The notes under the pieces: generated by a model
The model's input: only the letters and a program-made list of their open reading frames with translations
Databases searched by the model: none
Told to the model about the DNA's origin: nothing
Position numbers and translations under genes: made by a program
Shown: piece after piece, positions 50,751-57,503 of the stretch
Numbering within the stretch: the stretch's first letter is position 1
Layout of the letters: every line of letters begins with the position of its first letter
From: Candidatus Poribacteria bacterium
GTDB taxonomy: Bacteria > Poribacteria > WGA-4E > WGA-3G
Reading direction: 5' to 3'
NCBI GenBank assembly: GCA_958295815.1
Contig: OY282374.1
Location: 4,616,682 to 4,680,681 of the forward strand
Length of the DNA: 64,000 nt

Positions 50751-51719
50751 ATGACGGATGAACACAAATATGGTATTAAAACCGTTGCTATTCAGACGGG
50801 ATTAACACAATTTATCATTCGGGCATGGGAAAGGCGATACGATGTAGTCACACCGCTGAGAACCGAAACGAATCGTCGTCTCTATTCCGATGCGGATATA
50901 TCGCGACTCACGTTGCTGCGTCTGGCGACTGAGGCGGGACATAGCATTGGACGAATAGCAAAGCTGCCGACCAAAGAACTTCAGGAACTTATTAGAACGG
51001 ACGGAACGGTTGCAGAGTTCTCCGGGATTGCGAAAGAGGTTGTCTCGCAAGAAACATCCCTTCGTTTTTACATCGCTTCGTGCATCGCAGCGGTTAAACA
51101 GTTTCAGGCGCAAGCACTCGAGTCAACACTCTTCGCGGCATCAGTTGCCTTTAGCCAGCCTGTTTTCCTCGAAAAGTTGATCGTACCGCTGATGCAGGAA
51201 ATTGGTAACCAGTGGAGAACAGGCACTCTGCGGATTGCGCATGAACATCTTGCCACGGCGGTTGTCCGGACGTTATTGGGCAATATTTCTCAGGAATTAG
51301 ATATATCGGCTTCAATGCCAAACTTAGTGGTCGCTACACCGCGGGGTCAGCTCCACGAAATCGGCGCATTAATTGCGGGAACGACCGCAGCTTCGGAAGG
51401 GTGGCAAGTCACCTACCTCGGTCCCAACCTGCCAGCTGAAGAGATTGTAGGGTGTGCAGTGCAAAACGGAGCTAAGGCGATTGGGTTGAGTATCGTTTAC
51501 CCCACAGATGACCCACATCTGGTAAATGAATTACGAAAACTTCGACGCGGAGTCCAAGAACATGTTACCCTGTTTGTCGGTGGAGCCGGAGCACTTGCTT
51601 ATGACAATGCCATTAGTTCCATCGATGCAGTGAGAATCAATGACATGCCGACTTTTCGCGCCGAACTCGAAGCCTTACGTACACAACAGAATGGGTCGGA
51701 GGAAAATGCTCCAAATTAA
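50751..51719 (+). CDS. carH: CarH/LitR-type MerR regulator, probable B12-dependent photoreceptor
   Basis: 322 aa from the ATG at 50751 (AAGGA 8 nt upstream; TTG at 50748 is the alternative). Residues ~6-74 are a MerR winged helix (IKTVAIQTGLTQFIIRAWERRY). Residues ~90-180 form the four-helix bundle with W155-x9-E165-H166 (WRTGTLRIAHEH), the light-sensing signature that caps adenosylcobalamin. Residues ~190-310 are a cobalamin-binding Rossmann domain with the lower ligand His202 in GQLHEIGAL, where CarH usually has Glu two residues before the His. In the dark such proteins repress carotenoid genes as B12-bound tetramers; light breaks the Co-C bond and releases DNA. It is divergent from the carotenoid operon. 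Confidence 0.88.
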   Translation: MTDEHKYGIKTVAIQTGLTQFIIRAWERRYDVVTPLRTETNRRLYSDADISRLTLLRLATEAGHSIGRIAKLPTKELQELIRTDGTVAEFSGIAKEVVSQETSLRFYIASCIAAVKQFQAQALESTLFAASVAFSQPVFLEKLIVPLMQEIGNQWRTGTLRIAHEHLATAVVRTLLGNISQELDISASMPNLVVATPRGQLHEIGALIAGTTAASEGWQVTYLGPNLPAEEIVGCAVQNGAKAIGLSIVYPTDDPHLVNELRKLRRGVQEHVTLFVGGAGALAYDNAISSIDAVRINDMPTFRAELEALRTQQNGSEENAPN

Positions 51720-51785
51720 CTAAAAAATGGAAATAACTGAGAGATCGACCCAGCCACTTTCCGTACACCCAACAATTCGCTCTGA

Positions 51786-53141
51786 TTACTTTGGTATAAT
51801 CCGTCGGATTTGTGCGTTCGGTCCACCAATGACAATACTGCCATCTGTCGGATGAACAGCGAGTGAATAAGCCCAACCGCTTAAGGCAGGAATCTCATCT
51901 GTAACTTCCACTTCATCTGGATCAATAAGACGGATAGCACCATCGGCACAAGAAGCGGCAACCCGTGAGCCTCCATTCACCCACGCTACGTTTAACGGCA
52001 CTACATTGAGTCGTGCGAATCGAACCATTCGTCCGATACTCGGCTGCCAGAGTCGAACAGTCCGGTCATCGCTGACAGAAGCAACCATAGGGAGACCCGT
52101 ATCGTCAGGACGCAGTGCCAAGTCGTGCACAGACAGCGTGTGATTGTTCAGACTTCGGATTAATTCGCCAGTTGTCACGTTCCAGACGCGGATATTCTGA
52201 TCTACTCCGGTACTCACGAGCGTCTCCTTATCATTCAGAAAACAGAGAGATGACACACCCCGTGAATGACCTTTCAGGCGTTGAATCTGGGTTCCGGTGT
52301 GTAGGTCCCAAAGAATAATATCACGGTCCAAACTTGCCGATACGAGTGAAGATGCATTCTGCCAAGCCACAGCCGTGACCGAATCGCGATGTTCCCTGAG
52401 AGTATGGAGCGATTGTCCTTCTTGCCATGAAAAAATCTCTACAATGCCTTCGGTTGCTGGATTGCCACCACCGACAGCCAACCGGTCCCCACTCGGTGAA
52501 AATGCGAGATCGTGAATATTACGGGATGTTACGTCAATAGTCTTCTGTATCTTGAGTGTTTGAGAGTCGTAAACGTGCAATCCAGCCTGTGAACCCGCAA
52601 CAACAAATTGTCCATCATGAGAAAACGCGAGAGACGTAATCGGAGGCATGAAGGTAGGTTGGTAGGAATTGATATTGGGGCTTGAGGGCTTATGCTGTCG
52701 CTGATCTCCCTTCCAGGTGCCATAGTTTGCTCCCTGCGTAATCCACTCTCGGATAAGGTCAGTCTCCTGTTTCGTCAAGGACGCGCCTGCTTCGGGCGGT
52801 GGCATGATGCCAGTATCGCCTTCAGGCAAGGTGATACGTTGGTAGAGAAGCGAATCCTCAGGTTCACCAGCGACGATAACCTCTCCGTACAGACTCTCCG
52901 CAATGCCTTTCACGCTGTCCAGTTGGACACCACCCTTAGGTTTACTGATGGTCCCGTCGGCATCTGTCATCGGTGCGCTATGGCAATTGAAACAGCGATT
53001 TTTGAGGATAGGCAAGATCTGCGTCTCAAAGTCAACCGTAGTTTGCGAATCTGCCGAGATAGCAAGTGTAGCAAACATTAAAATAAATATGACACTAAAG
53101 ATAGGCACTGCTAAATTGAAATGTTGTGCTCGCATCATCAA
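51786..53141 (-). CDS. Planctomycete-type cytochrome c / WD40 repeat protein
   Basis: 451 aa with a signal sequence (IFSVIFILMFATLAISAD). An N-terminal planctomycete cytochrome domain carries the haem motif CFNCHS (residues ~49-54) and the usual GIMPPPEAG and REWITQGANYGTW ending. About seven WD40 repeats follow (for example ITSLAFSHDGQFVVAGSQAG, VTAVAWQNASSLVSASLDRDIILWD), forming a propeller. It is probably periplasmic. It is the last gene of a run with DUF1549 and DUF1501 proteins, a set typical of Planctomycetes and related phyla. The role is not established. Confidence 0.85.
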   Translation of the reverse strand: MMMRAQHFNLAVPIFSVIFILMFATLAISADSQTTVDFETQILPILKNRCFNCHSAPMTDADGTISKPKGGVQLDSVKGIAESLYGEVIVAGEPEDSLLYQRITLPEGDTGIMPPPEAGASLTKQETDLIREWITQGANYGTWKGDQRQHKPSSPNINSYQPTFMPPITSLAFSHDGQFVVAGSQAGLHVYDSQTLKIQKTIDVTSRNIHDLAFSPSGDRLAVGGGNPATEGIVEIFSWQEGQSLHTLREHRDSVTAVAWQNASSLVSASLDRDIILWDLHTGTQIQRLKGHSRGVSSLCFLNDKETLVSTGVDQNIRVWNVTTGELIRSLNNHTLSVHDLALRPDDTGLPMVASVSDDRTVRLWQPSIGRMVRFARLNVVPLNVAWVNGGSRVAASCADGAIRLIDPDEVEVTDEIPALSGWAYSLAVHPTDGSIVIGGPNAQIRRIIPK

Positions 53142-53182
53142 TCAGTCTCCAATGTGTTCCGAAATAGCATCCCTAATCAGGA

Positions 53183-55393
53183 CTAATGGTTCGTCACGAA
53201 TTCATTACAGGTCAACAGACTCCATACCATGTCCTCAAGAACTGCTCGTTGAGAATCAGCAGGAGTATTGACATCAACGTGCTGCTTCCAAAACTGCTGC
53301 TCAGTATTGGTTGGATACCGACTCAGCGCGGCGAGATAGAACGTATTAACTATCTCCATCGGCGATTCTCCGATTGATATTAACCCGTCAAGCCGACTAT
53401 CAGAAATACCAATACGAGCGTTGAGGAGATCTCCGTTGAACAGGTGCAGTTTACGCTGAAGTCCTCCGATCACTCCGGTGGAGGTCTCACAGGAGGTTTC
53501 ACGCGCACAGCGTCCCAAAATATCAAGCGCATCGGACTCGGTGTTCGGATCAAACAAAGAGATAGCGCGGGTACCTTCGGGTTCATTTCCGTAGGCATCA
53601 GGGACACCCAGGACATCTGAAATTGCATCCGCCAACACCTCTGGTTCAAGAGGCTTCTGTAGGGCATGCGAATAGAAGCGATCATCCGTTGCGTTTTGAG
53701 GTAGGGCATCCGCACTGCGGGCATAAGTCTCACTGAGGGCGATACGCTTAAGTGTTCGTCGTAGGTCGTAACCGTGTGCCACAAAGTCATTTGCGAGTTC
53801 CGTTAGTAATTCAGGATGCGTCGCTGGATTGGTGGCTCGAAAATCGTCAACAGGTTCGACTAAGCCGCGTCCCATCATCGCCTTCCACAATCTGTTGACG
53901 ATGGCTTTAGCGAAATACGGGTTGTCTGGACCTGTTAACCAATCCACCAATTCGACACGACCATCAGCAACATTAGTAGGCAAAAATCGATCGCCGGGGA
54001 TTCGTGGTATCGCCTTCTCGCGTGTTGCTGGATGGATAACCTCACCAGACGTTTTTAACTTGACGACCTGTTCCGACTCGATCTTAGCAAAGATTGCTGC
54101 CAATCCGTGGTAGTCGTCCTGTGTCCACTTGTCGAGCGGATGGTTATGGCAATTAGCACAGCGGAGCCGAGCACCCATGAAGAGTTCGCTCATAAACTCG
54201 GCTTGTTCTCGAGGTCCGTCAACAGTCCGATAAAAATTCGCAGGACCGACTTCGTGAGAGTCGCCTATTGCTAAAATGACCGAGCGTGCTATCTGGTCAT
54301 ATCCGAGTCCATCGCGAACCTGTTCGGCAAGCCACTGGTGATAAACAAGCGCACCTTGTGCCTCGTCATCTTGTGAACGAATTCGTAACAACTTCGCTAA
54401 CTGTAATGTCCAGTACTCGTTAAACGCATCAGACGCAAGCAACGTATCTACCAACGTTTCCCGTTTCTGTGTATCTGGATCTGCAAGAAAGGCAGCTACC
54501 GTATCTGGAGTCGGAAGGCGTCCGGTGAGATCAAGAGTTATCCTACGCAAGAAGGTGGTATCATCGGCAGCTGGGGACACAGGTAACCGTAGCGTTGAGA
54601 GCAATTCAAGGATTTCTCCATCAATACCTACATCAGCCGATTTTGAAGACGTGTGAGCCTCGCTACTTATAGGCTCTTCATTCAATGGTGCGATAAACTC
54701 AATCGGGACTACTTCTGTGAGATAGCGAGCAAGGATAATATGCCGACCGCGGCGATGCACTTTGACTATAGCGGTAGAGGCGTCGATTTCAATCGCCGAG
54801 GTATCCTCTGGCGTAAAAACAGTCCATCGTGTCACATCTTCTGTCGTGCCATCCGAAAAATGAGCAGTAGCACGCAGCTGAATGGGGTTCCTGAGATCGG
54901 CTATCACATGTTTTTGCGGGGATATATCAACCCGATCCAAATGATGGAGCGTTTCATAGCGTGCGCCTTGCCGGATCCAACTAAGGAGTAGTTGTGCGCC
55001 TTCCCCAGTTTCGTCCAGTACTTGCCCGCCTCCGTGTTTGGTTTGCGCCGTCGGTTTTAGAACAACAAGGCTCTCTTCCGGATGCATCAGATTGACACGC
55101 CGTCCGGCGAACTGTCGGACAATTGCCTTATAGTCGGCTTGTGGATTCCCGCCAAAGAGCGACAGATTAAATTCACCTCTACCGGCAGCTGCACCGTGGC
55201 ATGCCCCGGCATTACATCCAAACTTAGTGAAAACAGGTATCAAGTCATTTTCAAAGTCAACGCGGTCGGACGATTCGGACATCGTAGAACTAAACTGTTC
55301 GTCATCTGCTATGACAGTATTTTGGTAAACGACACACAAGATTAGCACGGTTGATAATGTCAGTGTTATGAGAGTTAACTGGATTGCCTTCAT
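53183..55393 (-). CDS. DUF1549/DUF1553 protein with planctomycete-type cytochrome motifs
   Basis: 736 aa with a signal peptide. FGCNAGACHGAAAGRGEF near residue 58 is the family's modified haem-like Cys motif. A bacterial Ig-like stretch follows (LRATAHFSDGTTEDVTRW). The DUF1549 domain has RLPVSPAADDTTFLRRITLDLTGRLPT and the second Cys motif RCANCHNHPLDKW. The C-terminal DUF1553 domain has NRLWKAMMGRGLVEPVDDFR and RTLKRIALSETYARS. AGGAG precedes the ATG. It follows the DUF1501 gene by 15 nt; the two families nearly always travel together. Function unknown. Confidence 0.88.
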   Translation of the reverse strand: MKAIQLTLITLTLSTVLILCVVYQNTVIADDEQFSSTMSESSDRVDFENDLIPVFTKFGCNAGACHGAAAGRGEFNLSLFGGNPQADYKAIVRQFAGRRVNLMHPEESLVVLKPTAQTKHGGGQVLDETGEGAQLLLSWIRQGARYETLHHLDRVDISPQKHVIADLRNPIQLRATAHFSDGTTEDVTRWTVFTPEDTSAIEIDASTAIVKVHRRGRHIILARYLTEVVPIEFIAPLNEEPISSEAHTSSKSADVGIDGEILELLSTLRLPVSPAADDTTFLRRITLDLTGRLPTPDTVAAFLADPDTQKRETLVDTLLASDAFNEYWTLQLAKLLRIRSQDDEAQGALVYHQWLAEQVRDGLGYDQIARSVILAIGDSHEVGPANFYRTVDGPREQAEFMSELFMGARLRCANCHNHPLDKWTQDDYHGLAAIFAKIESEQVVKLKTSGEVIHPATREKAIPRIPGDRFLPTNVADGRVELVDWLTGPDNPYFAKAIVNRLWKAMMGRGLVEPVDDFRATNPATHPELLTELANDFVAHGYDLRRTLKRIALSETYARSADALPQNATDDRFYSHALQKPLEPEVLADAISDVLGVPDAYGNEPEGTRAISLFDPNTESDALDILGRCARETSCETSTGVIGGLQRKLHLFNGDLLNARIGISDSRLDGLISIGESPMEIVNTFYLAALSRYPTNTEQQFWKQHVDVNTPADSQRAVLEDMVWSLLTCNEFVTNH

Positions 55394-55408
55394 TCTCTGC
55401 TCCTAAAC

Positions 55409-56782
55409 CTAAGCTATCAATTCCGAAACGACCTTGGCACCATCAGGTGCGACGCGGACAGGTCTCCCGTCACTGGTATGAAGTTCTAAACCCGGATCAA
55501 TTCCGAGCAGCGTGTAGAGTGTCGCTGCCAGATCCGACGGTGTCACAGGACGTTCCTTTGGAAATTCGCCGAGTGCATCGCTGCTACCGACAATCTGCCC
55601 ACCTTGTACACCACCGCCAGCCAATACAACGCTAAACACGTTGGGCCAGTGGTCGCGTCCGGCTTGCGCGTTGATTCTCGGAGTTCGACCAAATTCACCC
55701 ATCACAACGACTAAAGTCTCGTCCAACATCCCTCGTTCTGAGAGATCTTCAATCAGCGCACTGAAGGCGCGATCCAGCGCCGGAATCAGTCCGTATTTGT
55801 CTTGAATGCCTGGATAGCGTTCCTTATAAACAATGACATTCTGATGCATATCCCAACCGCTGTCGTTGACCGTCACAAATGAAACACCGCGTTCAACGAG
55901 CCGTCGTGCCAGTAAACAACGCTGTCCAATGTTATTATCTTGACTCGGATCCATGCCGTACCGCTGACGGACGTCATCTGGTTCTTCGGAAAGTTCAAAC
56001 GCCGCCTTGGCTTCGGGCGAAGCGATTAGGTTGTAAGCGCGTTCCAAATCGGGATCGGAGACAGAGGTCGCTTCAACATCTTTGCCACGACTGAATTCAT
56101 CAAGGGCATTCACAAACTGCCGCCGTCGCGAAAGACGGTTCAAATCAAGACCTTGATAGAAATCCAAATCCCTGACCTTGAAGTTAGGTTTTCCGGGATC
56201 GCTACCGACTGCAAAAGGACTTACCGAGGTGGGTAAATATCCATTGCCGACTGACGCGCCACCCACCACATTGAGGTTGGGAACTGCAATATTGGGTGGC
56301 AGACTCGCCAGCTGCGCCTCATTGGCATTTTGAGAGCGGACATGCGTTACAGTAGCACCATACGTAGGATAATCCAACGCCGGTGTGGGTTTGTACCCGG
56401 TCATCAAATATTGTGACGCTAAACTGTGTTCACCTAACGGTGAGGTCATCGAACGAACAATAGCGATTTTATCCATGATACCTGCCGTTCGCTCCAAACA
56501 TTCACTGAGACGTACACCCGTAAGGTTTGTGGCAATAGTCCTTAACGGACCGCGCACCTCTTGTGGGGCATCAGGTTTCGGATCGAAGGTTTCCAGATGA
56601 CTGGGACCGCCATCAAGCCATATCAGGATGCAGGATTTTGCTTTTGCTGTGAGTGTATTACTGCTGGCAAAGGCGCGTTGCAGGTGAAAAAAATCACCTA
56701 ATCCGAGTCCAAGTGCTGTCAATCCACCGACCCGTAAAAAATCACGGCGGTTCATTCCGTCACATCGCTTGGTCGATTTCAT
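55409..56782 (-). CDS. DUF1501 (sulfatase/phosphatase-like) Tat-exported protein
   Basis: About 457 aa from the ATG at 56782, chosen because GGAGAAG lies 9 nt upstream; an ATG at 56797 is the alternative. The Tat signal is MNRRDFLRVGG. The alkaline-phosphatase-like fold is shown by CILIWLDGGPSHLETFDPKP near the start, AIVRSMTSPLGEHSLASQYLMTG, and the late VVVMGEFGRTPRINAQAGRDHWP. These motifs match DUF1501, a family of probable metal-dependent hydrolases partnered with DUF1549/1553 proteins. It starts 1 nt after the sigma-factor gene, so the two are coupled. Confidence 0.88.
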   Translation of the reverse strand: MKSTKRCDGMNRRDFLRVGGLTALGLGLGDFFHLQRAFASSNTLTAKAKSCILIWLDGGPSHLETFDPKPDAPQEVRGPLRTIATNLTGVRLSECLERTAGIMDKIAIVRSMTSPLGEHSLASQYLMTGYKPTPALDYPTYGATVTHVRSQNANEAQLASLPPNIAVPNLNVVGGASVGNGYLPTSVSPFAVGSDPGKPNFKVRDLDFYQGLDLNRLSRRRQFVNALDEFSRGKDVEATSVSDPDLERAYNLIASPEAKAAFELSEEPDDVRQRYGMDPSQDNNIGQRCLLARRLVERGVSFVTVNDSGWDMHQNVIVYKERYPGIQDKYGLIPALDRAFSALIEDLSERGMLDETLVVVMGEFGRTPRINAQAGRDHWPNVFSVVLAGGGVQGGQIVGSSDALGEFPKERPVTPSDLAATLYTLLGIDPGLELHTSDGRPVRVAPDGAKVVSELIA

Positions 56783-56783
56783 C

Positions 56784-57428
56784 TTAATCTTCTCCATTCC
56801 AGTGCAAGGGTTCGTTTTGTAGATAGGGGACTAACAAGCTCCGAAGTTTTTTATGAGCGTGGTGCAAGTGTGCTTTAATAGTCCCTTCCGACTTGTTCAA
56901 ACGGACGGCAATCTCTTTGATTGGGAGTTCTCTTCGGTAGCGCAGTTTAAAAACGCGTCGCTGCCCCGGTGAAAGTTGGCGAACCGCCTTACGAATAATG
57001 CGTCCAAGCTCCTCGTTTTCGACCATTTCAGAGGGAGAAGGATACACCTGCATCATCTGGAGTGTATTATCGGCGTCAGGCGGTAATTCTCCAAACATCA
57101 GGACCTCCCTCCGCTTCCGTTTCCGCATGAAGTCGATGCTGCAGTTGCTGGCAATTCGGTAAAGCCAACTGTAAAATGCCGAGTCCTGCTTGAAGTGAGG
57201 TAGTGCTTGAAACGCTTTCAAAAAAACATCTTGGGACAGGTCTTTTGCTATCTCCCGATCTCCGACCCGTAGATAGAGTAAATTGTAGATTTTTTGTTTA
57301 TATTTGAGAATCAGTGGGTTAAAAGCCTCTGTGTCACCGTTTTGAAACCGCTCTATAAGTTCACGCTCATCAATAGACGACAATTCAGTTCGCGCGAATA
57401 TAGTGGCAGATTGTTTAGTGCCTTTCAT
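56784..57428 (-). CDS. ECF-type RNA polymerase sigma factor
   Basis: 214 aa from the ATG at 57428 (GGAG 8 nt upstream); an in-frame start at 57500 has no such site. Region 2 is visible as YNLLYLRVGDREIAKDLSQDVFLKAFQ and FYSWLYRIASNCSIDFMRKRKRRE. Region 4 is LSPGQRRVFKLRYRRELPIKEIAVRLNKSEGTIKAHLHHA. No anti-sigma gene adjoins it. It sits between an M56-peptidase membrane protein and the DUF1501 gene on the same strand, and probably directs transcription of this or a remote envelope regulon. Confidence 0.9.
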   Translation of the reverse strand: MKGTKQSATIFARTELSSIDERELIERFQNGDTEAFNPLILKYKQKIYNLLYLRVGDREIAKDLSQDVFLKAFQALPHFKQDSAFYSWLYRIASNCSIDFMRKRKRREVLMFGELPPDADNTLQMMQVYPSPSEMVENEELGRIIRKAVRQLSPGQRRVFKLRYRRELPIKEIAVRLNKSEGTIKAHLHHAHKKLRSLLVPYLQNEPLHWNGED

Positions 57429-57461
57429 GCTGTTTTCTCCAATAAAGTTCAGCTGGATGGT

Positions 57462-57483
57462 GGGCAGGCACAGAGACCTGCCC
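57462..57483. repeat. Short palindrome GGGCAGG-8 nt-CCTGCCC
   Basis: The arms differ from those at 80-101 (GGCGAGG/CCTCGCC), but the loop is nearly the same (CACAGAGA versus CACGGAGA), so the change in one arm is matched in the other. It lies between the M56-peptidase gene and the sigma-factor gene and could form a hairpin in the transcript. Confidence 0.6.
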
Positions 57484-57503
57484 TTACCCGTTAATCTCAA
57501 TTT

